Below are positions 28,081-36,446 of a DNA stretch of 64,000 nt, piece by piece (position 1 is the stretch's first letter; every line of letters begins with the position of its first letter). A program made the translations under genes and the position numbers. The stretch is from Planctomycetaceae bacterium. GTDB taxonomy: Bacteria; Planctomycetota; Planctomycetia; Pirellulales; Lacipirellulaceae. The notes under the pieces were generated by a model. It had not been told where the DNA came from. It did not search any database and saw only the letters and a list, made by a program, of their open reading frames with translations. The stretch covers positions 122,301 to 186,300 of the forward strand of contig PABB01000076.1 of the NCBI GenBank assembly GCA_002702655.1, read 5' to 3'.

Positions 28081-28995
28081 ATGTCCGCCGACTCGCCGCC
28101 CGCCGCCGCCCGCTTTCGCATTCGTCACACGACGAAGTACTCCTACACGGATCCGGCGCCGGTCTGCCACAACGCGTTGCACCTGATGCCGCGGACGACG
28201 CCTTGGCAACAATGCCGCGCCTATCGGTTGGCAATCTCCCCCGAGCCCGCTGAAAAGAGCTGGCGAACCGATCTGTTCGACAACCGCGTGGATTACTTTT
28301 CCGTGCATGAACCGCATCGGGGAATGGCCATCACGGCGCATAGCGAAGTGGAGGTCCAGCCGCGGCCTGGGTTGAGTAAAGACGCGATTGTCGCTTGGGA
28401 CGCCGTGGCCGAAGATCTGCGCAGCGGCCAGGCGAGCCGCGAGCCGGGCGTGGTCCAATTTCGATTTCCGTCGCAGCAGGCGCCGATCGAGGCGCAAATC
28501 GGCGCGTACGCGGCCGAGTCGCTGCAGCCCGGGCGGTCCATTGTCGAAGCGCTGCGTGAGCTCACCCAACGGATTCACGCTGACTTTCGGTTCGATCCCA
28601 AGGCAACCAACGTGAGCACGCCAGTGCACGAGGTGTTCGAGAAGCGAGCCGGCGTGTGCCAGGACTTTGCGCACCTGCAAATCAGTTGTCTGCGTTCGCT
28701 GGGTTTGGCGGCCCGCTATGTGAGCGGCTATCTGCGTACGCTTCCCCCGCCCGGAAAGCCCCGGCTGATCGGCGCCGATGCGTCGCACGCCTGGGTCAGC
28801 GCGTACTGCGGCGCCGCGGGGTGGATCGACTTTGATCCGACCAATGACGTGATGCCCAACGAAGGTCCGGCGCTCGACCACGTCACCGTGGCGTATGGCC
28901 GCGACTATGCCGACGTGTGCCCCATCCAGGGCGTGTTCGTCGGCGGGGGCCAGCACACCATGAGCGTGGAAGTCGACGTCATGCCCTTGCCGTAG
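28081..28995 (+). CDS. Short transglutaminase-like protein
   Basis: A 304-residue transglutaminase-like cysteine protein. It begins with the N-domain (FRIRHTTKYSYTDPAPVCHN), and the catalytic core shows Cys193 in AGVCQDFAHL, His236 in SHAWVSAYC and Asp252 in WIDFDPTND. These proteins are predicted peptidases or transamidases. It closes the five-gene amidoligase operon and pairs with the ATP-grasp/alpha-E fusion, as the long transglutaminase pairs with the separate ATP-grasp and alpha-E genes. No signal peptide is visible, so it likely acts in the cytosol. The next gene converges on it with an 18-base gap. Confidence 0.9.
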   Translation: MSADSPPAAARFRIRHTTKYSYTDPAPVCHNALHLMPRTTPWQQCRAYRLAISPEPAEKSWRTDLFDNRVDYFSVHEPHRGMAITAHSEVEVQPRPGLSKDAIVAWDAVAEDLRSGQASREPGVVQFRFPSQQAPIEAQIGAYAAESLQPGRSIVEALRELTQRIHADFRFDPKATNVSTPVHEVFEKRAGVCQDFAHLQISCLRSLGLAARYVSGYLRTLPPPGKPRLIGADASHAWVSAYCGAAGWIDFDPTNDVMPNEGPALDHVTVAYGRDYADVCPIQGVFVGGGQHTMSVEVDVMPLP

Positions 28996-29013
28996 CGTCA
29001 GCGCCCCGGCTGG

Positions 29014-30339
29014 CTACGCGACAAGTCGGCCGATGAGGTCCGCGAGAAACGCCTCCGCAGCGGACTGGTTCCAGTGCCGCGGATCAAATCGCAGACCCAG
29101 TCCCAACTGCTGGTCGTAAGTGGTCAGCACGATGCCCGCGCGGGTGCCAGGCCGCAAAGGCGAGTAACCGCGCACGTCCAGCACGGTGAGATTCCCGGCG
29201 ACCACGCGCCCGCCAGCACGCGTGAGCGGCGCCGGCGGCATTCGCCAGGACGCCCCCGCGTTGCTCAGCAGCAGCGTCGCGTAGCAGCCTTCGGCGCTGG
29301 ACATCAGTCGCACGCCGCCCGGCAGCCGGCTGGCGACCTGCAGACAGCGGACGAAATACATCGACGCGTTTTGATCGCGGATGAACGCCGACTCGCCGAT
29401 GACCCCGGCCAACAGGGCTTGTGGGTCGCGGCAATCGGCGGCGCGGCGCGTGTAGAACGAGTAGGCCATCACGTTCGCCGCGGGCAGCGCTGCGTGCTGC
29501 GCCGTCCGCAAGTCGCACGGTACAAGCAGCCGCAAAAGCGAGCGCGGATCGTCGCCGCCGCGGGCCGCATTCCAGCCGTCCGCCGCGAGAAACGCCGCGC
29601 GAATCGCCAGTTCGTTGACCGTCGCCCCGGCCGCAGCGGCTGCGCGACGCAGCGCGGCGGTTTGTTCGCGTGAGAGGCGCCTCGCAACGCTGTTGACGGC
29701 GGCGGCCTGACCGCCTGACGGCAATTCGCCCCCGCCGCCCGGCGCCGCCAGCGACGCTGGCTTGCGTAACGCAAACTTCACCGCCTCGCGCGCCCCGAAA
29801 AAGACGTCGTAGCCGCGTCGCCGCCAGCCCTCGCCGCGCAGCGGAAATGAAAACCGCTGCGGCAACAATTGCGGATCGCGCAACGGCAACGAATCCGTCG
29901 CCGCTCGCCCGGCGTGCAAGTTGGCGTACGCCGCCAGCAAATCGGCGAGCAGCGCCAGGGCCCCCCCGCCGTCGCAGCACGCATGGTGCAGATGAAGCCG
30001 CAGCCGCGTGCCCTCGCCGTCGCCCTCAGCAGTCAATCGCAGCCCCGGCTCGCCCGACAAGTCGATCGCCGGCTGCGCGGCGTCCGCCGCGAATGTCGCC
30101 GCCTCCAACCACTGCAGCGGCGCGGCTGCGCACCGCTCCCACTGCCAGCGCCGACCGTCTCGGCTGACGGTGGCCGCAGCCAGCGGATGGCGGGTCGTCG
30201 TCGCGTGCCACGCCTGCTCCAGCAATTCGCGCTCAACCGCCCCGGCCAGATCCAGTTCGATCGTCGCCACCTGCGGATACCCGGGACGATCTTCCACGAG
30301 CATCATCGCTTCCAGCGGCGACAGCGGCAGCGGAAACAT
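29014..30339 (-). CDS. Condensation/wax-ester-synthase-type acyltransferase
   Basis: A 441-residue protein with the H-H-x3-D-G active-site motif of the condensation/chloramphenicol acetyltransferase-like superfamily at His118-Gly124 (LHLHHACCDGGG). The flanking architecture (ALALLADLLAAYANL after the motif, a late LLLSNAGASWR element and a long two-lobe body) resembles wax ester synthase/diacylglycerol acyltransferase and peptide-synthetase condensation relatives. The substrate is unknown; ester or amide formation from an acyl thioester is the general reaction of the superfamily. ATG 30339 is chosen because the upstream extension is antisense-like and overlaps the preceding gene. It lies 41 bases after the unknown membrane protein gene and is probably co-transcribed with it. 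Confidence 0.78.
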   Translation of the reverse strand: MFPLPLSPLEAMMLVEDRPGYPQVATIELDLAGAVERELLEQAWHATTTRHPLAAATVSRDGRRWQWERCAAAPLQWLEAATFAADAAQPAIDLSGEPGLRLTAEGDGEGTRLRLHLHHACCDGGGALALLADLLAAYANLHAGRAATDSLPLRDPQLLPQRFSFPLRGEGWRRRGYDVFFGAREAVKFALRKPASLAAPGGGGELPSGGQAAAVNSVARRLSREQTAALRRAAAAAGATVNELAIRAAFLAADGWNAARGGDDPRSLLRLLVPCDLRTAQHAALPAANVMAYSFYTRRAADCRDPQALLAGVIGESAFIRDQNASMYFVRCLQVASRLPGGVRLMSSAEGCYATLLLSNAGASWRMPPAPLTRAGGRVVAGNLTVLDVRGYSPLRPGTRAGIVLTTYDQQLGLGLRFDPRHWNQSAAEAFLADLIGRLVA

Positions 30340-30380
30340 GTCCGAAGATGTCGGCACGCGTGCACTCGGCAATGAGGGGC

Positions 30381-31607
30381 TCAGTGGGTGCTGTCGCCGG
30401 CGGTCGATTGGACGCCGACCGCGCTGGGCGCCACGTCGCCGGCCACAATCGCGTCGAGCAACGCCGGCAGCCGATCGAACGCGCCCTCGCCCCAGCCCTG
30501 CTCCTTGGAGTATGCGGCCAGGTCGTCCACGGCGAAACTCGCCCGGGCGTCGATGCGCGCGTAGCGCGTCTGGCTCTCCGAGGGGTAAAAGCCGCCATGC
30601 GAAAAATCGGTGAAGCGGATGAAACTCACGAGGCAGCAATCGTCCACCCGCCGCGGGGTCTTGTCGTCGCGGAGCCAGTGCAACACGGTGCGATCGTCGG
30701 ACGTGGCAAACGCGTGCAGGTCGAGATCGGCGTCAACGCGGTTGCTTTTGGGCTGACCGTGGACGAACAGGTACTCGAATCGCAGTCGCGGCACGGCGCT
30801 GCCAGGATCCAGCCGCTCACTGCGATTCAGCAGCACCATGGTCCGCAGATTCGCCGCGATCGGCTCCTCGCCCTCGGGCAGGAACACGCCGACGCCGCGG
30901 TAGTTCTGCAGCGTTTCGACCAACTCGTCGCTCATCGATTCGGTCAGCGTGCCGGTCGGCAACGGCGCCATCGCGGCGATCGGGCGATGATGCAAAAAGA
31001 TCTCGCCGGTCACCGGGTCTTTCTGCACGCGCGCCTGGATGGTGATGTAGCGTGACGACAGATATTTGAGGATTTCGCCGCGGCTGAGCGCGGGCAGATC
31101 GCTACGGTCGCCCGGCAACATGTCGAGTCCGACCGACAAGACCGGCCGCCGCGTGCTGAGCGCCGTCGGCTCGCCGTCCCAGCCGCGCGTGTCGCGATCA
31201 GTCAGGTACTGCTGGAACGAGGTCACTCGCACCGCTTCGCCCGGCGGCAGGACTTCGCATTTGCCGGTGCGCGACCGATCGTGCATCGTTTCGACCGAGC
31301 GCTCGTCCAGCGGCAGTGCGGCGATCGTCTTGGCGCCGGTGATGGCCGCGGGACGGATGGCCGTGGCCGGCGGAGCTTCTTCCTCGGCTACGTCCTCAGC
31401 GTCGGCGGCGGGGTCAGCCGACTCCGCGCCGGCCCCGTCGGCGGGCTCGGCGAGATCGCTCGGCGGCGGCACGTCGCCGCGGACGTGACGGCGCAATTCC
31501 GGCAGGACGATCAGGCAGGCAATCAACACTCCCAACAAAGCCACGCCGCCAGCGATGGTGCTGGGCGAGAGCGACGGAGAGTCTTGCTGATCCGAGGGGG
31601 CGGACAT
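30381..31607 (-). CDS. Membrane-anchored protein of unknown function
   Basis: I do not recognise this 408-residue protein. Visible parts are a short N-terminus rich in Ser/Pro, one hydrophobic anchor (GGVALLGVLIACLIVLP) at about residues 19-35, an acidic Ala/Pro/Glu linker to about 80, and a globular domain of roughly 300 residues with several Tyr/Arg/Asp-rich strands (YLSSRYITIQARVQ, FIRFTDFSHGGFYP). The topology suggests a type II anchor with most of the protein outside the cytoplasm. It is followed at 41 bases by the condensation-type acyltransferase and preceded by the M48 protease gene on the same strand, so a shared envelope task is possible but not shown. Confidence 0.75.
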   Translation of the reverse strand: MSAPSDQQDSPSLSPSTIAGGVALLGVLIACLIVLPELRRHVRGDVPPPSDLAEPADGAGAESADPAADAEDVAEEEAPPATAIRPAAITGAKTIAALPLDERSVETMHDRSRTGKCEVLPPGEAVRVTSFQQYLTDRDTRGWDGEPTALSTRRPVLSVGLDMLPGDRSDLPALSRGEILKYLSSRYITIQARVQKDPVTGEIFLHHRPIAAMAPLPTGTLTESMSDELVETLQNYRGVGVFLPEGEEPIAANLRTMVLLNRSERLDPGSAVPRLRFEYLFVHGQPKSNRVDADLDLHAFATSDDRTVLHWLRDDKTPRRVDDCCLVSFIRFTDFSHGGFYPSESQTRYARIDARASFAVDDLAAYSKEQGWGEGAFDRLPALLDAIVAGDVAPSAVGVQSTAGDSTH

Positions 31608-31777
31608 ATCGGACCGGGAAACAGAAGAAGCTCACGCCCGACGCGAACCGGGGCCGGACGACCAGCCTTCTACAATGCCATGAACCAAGCGCAGTTTCCA
31701 GTCGGTCCCCGCCCCGCCGGCCGCCACGGCCGATCTGTCAATTCGCGACCAATGACAAAGGCCTCCCATCGGCTCCG

Positions 31778-33706
31778 CTACCGCTCGGAATCCTCGCGCG
31801 GCACGATCACTACCGCAATTTCGGCGATCTTGCCTTCCTCCTTGAGCACCGCGATGCCCATGTCGCGATACAGGTGGTAGTACTGCTCGTCGGAATGCAC
31901 ATAGCTGAGTTCCGACACCCACTCGTCGCCCAGCAAGGCTTCCAACTCGCTCGCCGGCATGCCGACGGAGATCGTCTGCACTTGGGCCCCCAGCCCCGGC
32001 CGCTGCAATTGCACCGCGGGCGCGTCGGGGCCGCTCAGCAGGACGGCCAAGACGTCGCTGCCAGCCAGGACCGACAGGCCGCGATCCGGATAGTGGTGCA
32101 ACGCGATGATCGTGCCCTCGGCCACGGGCGTGACCGCAGCGGGTGCGCCCAGCGGTTCCAGGCTCTCGGCCAGCGGCTCGCCGAGGCCAATCCAGAGGTC
32201 GTCGCCAAGTGAAACGCGCGTGACCGGCCGCCACGAGCCGACGTTGGGATCGGCGAACGAGGAACCGTCCAACGGTTGCTGCTGCAGTTGCTTCGCCAAT
32301 TCCACGTATTGGTCGTACGCCAAGGGCCACCACGCGTTGGCGGAGTTCACGCTGCGCAAGTACCGCTCGAGCATCTGCAGGGCCCGCCGCCGGTCGGCTT
32401 CCTCGGACGATTTGGCCAACGCCTTCGCTTGGTTGAACCCGGCCACCGTCTGCAACGATTCGACAGCTGGCAACGGAACGCCCTGCTGAGGAAGCTGCTC
32501 CAGAGTTTGTACGGCCTGCTGAATCAGCGGCGAGTCATCGGCCAACCGACCGGCGCCCGCGTTGATCAAAATGGCGGCGCGCACGAGCGGATCGATCTGC
32601 TCGGCGTCCGACGGGTTCTCCAATCCAGCGAGCACTTCGCTGAAGTACCGCTCGGCCGTGCCAACGTCTTTGCCGTCGGGGTGGACCAGATACGCCACGG
32701 CCAAGTTCGCCTTGATCAACAGCAAGCCATCCTCGACCCCCGCCGCCTGCTGAATCCTCAACGCCTCGCGCAGGGCGCCGACGGCATCCCACCACAAGTC
32801 CGCATTGATGCCGCTCCGAGTGACTCGCGGCTGGAGCGACTTGGGGCGCTGATAGAAGCCTCCCACGACCAGATGCCCAATATCGAAGCGGCGGATATCG
32901 GCCAACTCCAACGCATCGCAGTACATCATGAGTTGGGCGTAGCCGAGATTGGCCCACGCTTCGTAGCAACTGGGAAACGCTCTGATTACGCGCCTGAAGC
33001 AGGCGTCGGCGTAGAGGTACTGCTCGTTCTGCAGAAAGAACACGCCGTTGTGAAACGCCGACATCGAACGCCACAACTGGCGCTGCACTTCGTCGGTTTG
33101 CATGTGGGCCGACCGTTCGAGCCACGACGGATGCGTGGCGGCGAGGCTCTCGAAGCGGCAGTAGGGATTCTCGCCCATCGTGTTTTGGACGTTGCGGTTC
33201 AGCGCCGCCAACGTGTAACCCGCCGCCAGCGTCAACTGGGCGCCATACACGTCGGCCTCCAATTCCGCTTCGCGTGACACGGCGTACACGATCACGTTCA
33301 CGTCGCCCACCTTCTGCCACAGGTCGAGTTGCTTGTGACTGTGGTCGTGAATCAGGTGCCCCAGTTCGTGACCGATCGTGTAGGCCAGGATATCGGGATC
33401 GAACTCGGCCGTTTGCTCGATCTCATCCACGGTCACGACGATATGCGGCACTTCCTGGCCATCGCGCTCTTCGAAGCCGGCAAAGGCGTTGGCATAACCG
33501 GGGTCAATCACCTGCAACTCCGGCGGCCAGACTTCCCAGATCTCGGGCCGTTCGACGTGCTGCAGGAGTCGTTCAAAAACCTGCTGGACGATCTCGCGAT
33601 GGCGGTCGGTAACGTCGGCACGGACAGGGCCGGTTGGCCCCACCAGCAGCGTCACCAGCGCGAAGGCCGCGCAGCCCAACCAACGACGAAACGACAACGG
33701 CTTCAT
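31778..33706 (-). CDS. Exported M48-type metalloprotease with helical repeats
   Basis: A 642-residue protein with a signal peptide (FRRWLGCAAFALVTLLVGPT). The peptidase domain contains the zinc motif HELGH at His113-His117 and SREAELEADVYG at about 144-155, giving the third ligand Glu, as in M48 peptidases such as BepA and Oma1. Residues about 165-480 contain TPR-like helices (CFRRVIRAFPSCYEAWANLG). BepA-like TPR metalloproteases act in the periplasm on outer-membrane protein quality control; that role is inference here. The C-terminal 170 residues form an unassigned region. ATG 33706 begins the signal peptide; the frame is open to 33856. It faces away from the PEP-CTERM gene at 34023. Confidence 0.87.
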   Translation of the reverse strand: MKPLSFRRWLGCAAFALVTLLVGPTGPVRADVTDRHREIVQQVFERLLQHVERPEIWEVWPPELQVIDPGYANAFAGFEERDGQEVPHIVVTVDEIEQTAEFDPDILAYTIGHELGHLIHDHSHKQLDLWQKVGDVNVIVYAVSREAELEADVYGAQLTLAAGYTLAALNRNVQNTMGENPYCRFESLAATHPSWLERSAHMQTDEVQRQLWRSMSAFHNGVFFLQNEQYLYADACFRRVIRAFPSCYEAWANLGYAQLMMYCDALELADIRRFDIGHLVVGGFYQRPKSLQPRVTRSGINADLWWDAVGALREALRIQQAAGVEDGLLLIKANLAVAYLVHPDGKDVGTAERYFSEVLAGLENPSDAEQIDPLVRAAILINAGAGRLADDSPLIQQAVQTLEQLPQQGVPLPAVESLQTVAGFNQAKALAKSSEEADRRRALQMLERYLRSVNSANAWWPLAYDQYVELAKQLQQQPLDGSSFADPNVGSWRPVTRVSLGDDLWIGLGEPLAESLEPLGAPAAVTPVAEGTIIALHHYPDRGLSVLAGSDVLAVLLSGPDAPAVQLQRPGLGAQVQTISVGMPASELEALLGDEWVSELSYVHSDEQYYHLYRDMGIAVLKEEGKIAEIAVVIVPREDSER

Positions 33707-34022
33707 GGCGATTCCGCTAGGGGTGTTTGATGTGCAAGATTTGCGTCCCCCTCGTGGAGAGCGCAACGCCGCTCGGAGCCCTTTGGACGACCAAGCCCCG
33801 GCGGAAGTTCCCGCCCCGTCGCCGTCGTAAACGGTAAAGAACGCCAACAATCTCAAAAGGACGACGGCGGCGGCTCCCGAAATCTAGCATCGCTTGGGCT
33901 TTTTACCACTAAAACCTTGCGATGCTTGACGCCCTCCCGGACCAGCCTAGCATGAATGGCTTGAGTTTCTACGATTCCGCGAAGTTGCCGTCGCGCAGCA
34001 CTGCCAACCCACGAGTCGCCTC
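33707..34022. other. Divergent intergenic region
   Basis: 316 bases between the divergently transcribed M48 and PEP-CTERM genes, so it must hold both promoters. No gene is seen. One eight-base inverted repeat (AGCATCGC 33886-33893 and GCGATGCT 33919-33926) encloses a T-rich loop. The region is relatively A/T-rich for this window. Confidence 0.5.
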
Positions 34023-34889
34023 ATGAACCCTGACAATTCGACGGACTCGCCCCGGCTGACGCGCCGCGGGTTCACCATGCTGGCCGCTGCCGTGCTGGCC
34101 TGGTCGCCGGCCCAAGCGGTTCGCGCAGAGCTGCTCTTCGCATTGACGCACGACAACGCAACGATCAGCGCCCATGACGCCGACACGGGCGCAATTCTCT
34201 GGGACTTCCCCACCCCGACTACCCCCCAAAGCGGCGGCGGGAACGGCTTGGCCTACTCGGGATCGCAACTGTTCATGGCGACGATCCAGGAGCCGATCAT
34301 TTACGTGATCGATCCGACAACCGGCGATTTGATTGATCAATTCAACCTCGCCAATCCACAACCCACGACCGTCCTCGCACCTATCGACGCGCTCGGCTAC
34401 GGTCACACTTCATTTGGCCCGACGCTGTTCGCTCTCAACTACACTGCGAACAACATTCACTTGCTTTCTCCTGAGAATGGCGCCGTCTTTGATTCGTATC
34501 AGCTTTCCGGCTTCGACCCTGTCGGCGGCATCGACTTCAATCACGTCACGAGCAAGCTGTACGTCACAGACGGCGCCGGCAACGTATCCATTGTCGATCC
34601 GGAGACCGGCGCATTGGAAGAAACGCTCGCGATTGGCGGCGGATTTCGCACCGGCCTGGGCCTGGTCGGCGACCGCCTGTTTCTGAGCAATCAGTCGACG
34701 AACCTGATTGAAGAATTCGATCCGTCGTCTGGTCTGACGGCGATCAACTCGTTCGTGACCGCCTCCGGCCCGGCGTCGGCGCTGGCCGGCGGCCCGCCCG
34801 TCCCGGAGCCTGCCACGATCGCTTTGGCGGCCTGTGTCACGGCGGCGGCCACGGGTGGTCGCTTAGCTCGGCGACGCCCGGTTTCCTGA
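34023..34889 (+). CDS. PEP-CTERM-anchored secreted propeller-like protein
   Basis: A 288-residue exported protein. It has a twin-arginine-like leader (LTRRGFTMLAAAVLAWSPAQA) and a C-terminal sorting signal of the PEP-CTERM type: VPEPATIALAACVTAAA followed by basic residues RLARRR. The middle has repeated strands such as YVIDPTTGDLIDQF and VSIVDPETGALEETL, resembling short beta-propeller blades. PEP-CTERM proteins are processed by exosortase and tied to exopolysaccharide production; no exosortase is in this window. A single gene; holB follows after 85 bases. Confidence 0.85.
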   Translation: MNPDNSTDSPRLTRRGFTMLAAAVLAWSPAQAVRAELLFALTHDNATISAHDADTGAILWDFPTPTTPQSGGGNGLAYSGSQLFMATIQEPIIYVIDPTTGDLIDQFNLANPQPTTVLAPIDALGYGHTSFGPTLFALNYTANNIHLLSPENGAVFDSYQLSGFDPVGGIDFNHVTSKLYVTDGAGNVSIVDPETGALEETLAIGGGFRTGLGLVGDRLFLSNQSTNLIEEFDPSSGLTAINSFVTASGPASALAGGPPVPEPATIALAACVTAAATGGRLARRRPVS

Positions 34890-34974
34890 CCGCCGACCGC
34901 TGGACGCGGCCCTGGGGGACCCGATACGCTCGGTGACCTGCAGATCACCTCCCAAGTCACCCCCAGAGCCCGCC

Positions 34975-35982
34975 ATGTGGCAAGGCATTCGCGGACACGA
35001 CGACGTCGTCGAGCAGTTTCGCCGCTCGCTCGCCTGCGGGCGGCTGGCGTCGACGTACCTGTTCGTCGGCCCCGCGGGCGTGGGCAAGCGGACCTTTGCC
35101 CAACAGTTGGCGGCCGCCCTACTCTGCCCCGCCACGGACCAGCACGACCTGACCGCCTGCGGCCAATGCGAATCGTGTCGACTGTTCGCCGCGGGCAACC
35201 ACCCCGACGTGGACGAGGTGCGCCGCCCCGACGGCAAACGCACGCTGCCGATCGAACTGTTCGTCGGCGACCGCGATCACCGCAATCAGCAGGGGCTGTG
35301 CCACAACATTGCCCTGCGTCCGCTGCTGGGGCGGCGGCGGGCGGCGATCATTGACGACGCCGACTGGCTGACCGTCGAGAGCGCCAACAGCCTGCTGAAA
35401 ACGCTGGAGGAGCCGCCGCCGGGCGCGCTGATCATCCTGATCGGCACAAGCCGCAGCCGGCAACTGCCCACGATCCTCTCCCGAGCGCAGATCGTGCGCT
35501 TTTCGCGGCTGCCGGGCGACGATGCGGCGGAGTTGATTCTGCAGCAGCAACTGGCGGACGACCGCGAGGCGGCTCTTCAATTGGCCGAGTTGGCAGGCGG
35601 CTCGCTCGAAGCAGCACGCGAGTTGGCCGATCCCGAGCTGGCCGCCATGCGCGATCGCTTCGTCGGGGCGTTTGATCGCGATCGCTTCGATTTGCCGCGA
35701 ATCTGCACCGACGTGTTGCAGTTCGTCAACGCCGCGGGCAAGGAGGCCGAAGCCAAGCGTGCGCGGCTGCGCCGACTTTTCACCCTCACGGCCGAAGCGT
35801 GGCGGGTGCGACTGCGCGACAACTTGCAGGACGGCGCAACTGTGGAGTTCATGCTGGCGGCCATGGATCGCACGCTCACCGCCGCCGAGCAGCTCGATCG
35901 CAACGCCAACCAGGCGACGCTCATCGAGTGCTGGACGGCCGACTTGGCCCGGCTGCGACCGGCGCCAGCAGCGGCGCACTGA
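34975..35982 (+). CDS. holB: DNA polymerase III delta-prime subunit
   Basis: A 335-residue clamp-loader subunit of the DNA polymerase III holoenzyme. It opens with WQGIRGHDDVVEQFRRSL, has a Walker A loop GPAGVGKRT (residues 32-40), four zinc-binding cysteines (Cys51, 62, 65, 68 in CPAT...CGQCESC), a Walker B-like AAIIDDADWL, and NSLLKTLEEPPPGALIIL, the sensor segment of gamma/delta-prime proteins. It helps load the sliding clamp at primed DNA. ATG 34975 fits the usual family start; the frame extends to 34933 without support. No replication gene is adjacent, so it is a single gene, followed by a terminator-like hairpin about 280 bases downstream. Confidence 0.92.
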   Translation: MWQGIRGHDDVVEQFRRSLACGRLASTYLFVGPAGVGKRTFAQQLAAALLCPATDQHDLTACGQCESCRLFAAGNHPDVDEVRRPDGKRTLPIELFVGDRDHRNQQGLCHNIALRPLLGRRRAAIIDDADWLTVESANSLLKTLEEPPPGALIILIGTSRSRQLPTILSRAQIVRFSRLPGDDAAELILQQQLADDREAALQLAELAGGSLEAARELADPELAAMRDRFVGAFDRDRFDLPRICTDVLQFVNAAGKEAEAKRARLRRLFTLTAEAWRVRLRDNLQDGATVEFMLAAMDRTLTAAEQLDRNANQATLIECWTADLARLRPAPAAAH

Positions 35983-36258
35983 CGGGGCCGGCGAGCGGGC
36001 GAACCTTCGCCGCGGCGGTCGCGTACAACTGGCAGTCAACCGCTGACGAGACGCGGCGGTTTCTCCGAGCAGGATGCTTCTCAGACAGTCGCCCGGCCGG
36101 CGGCATAAGCGGGATATCAGCCCGCGACACGCTGGCCCTTGCGATCGGCACAACCCGACTCATCGGCGTCAGCGCCACGTTGCTTATCAGCTGACCTCCG
36201 ATGGGAGTTGCCGCAACGGCTCTAACGGTCGTGTCGGCGACCGGCCGGCGGGAATATC

Positions 36259-36281
36259 AAAAACGCTAGCGGCGTTTTTTT
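36259..36281. terminator. Intrinsic terminator-type hairpin
   Basis: AAAAACGC (36259-36266) pairs with GCGTTTTT (36272-36279) around a five-base loop, and the T-run reaches 36281, so it looks like a bidirectional terminator. A second pairing is possible: ACGCTAGCGG (36263-36272) with CCGCTAGCGT (36289-36298). The rest of the 464-base gap between holB and the protease gene holds no gene I can see. Confidence 0.7.
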
Positions 36282-36446
36282 GACCGCACCGCTAGCGTGA
36301 CCTATATTCCTCCAGGCCCGGATACTGCCTCCGCGTTTTCGGTCCGCCTCGGGGCTTGCGAATCCATCCTGAAATTCGCTCGCTCTGGGGACCTACGCGG
36401 CGGTTGCCGCCCGCAAAGCGACGCCCCTCCCCACTCCCGCTTTGGT

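Noticed and set aside
25912-28956. A 1014-residue open frame on the minus strand, antisense to the ATP-grasp/alpha-E fusion and short transglutaminase
   Set aside because: Its composition (His, Arg, Gln, Val rich) is that of a mirror frame of GC-rich coding sequence; it has no motif, and the plus-strand proteins are clearly real.
36297-36446. Longer start for the C-terminal processing protease
   Set aside because: The extra 50 residues come directly after the hairpin/T-run and precede a normal signal peptide, so they are not coding.
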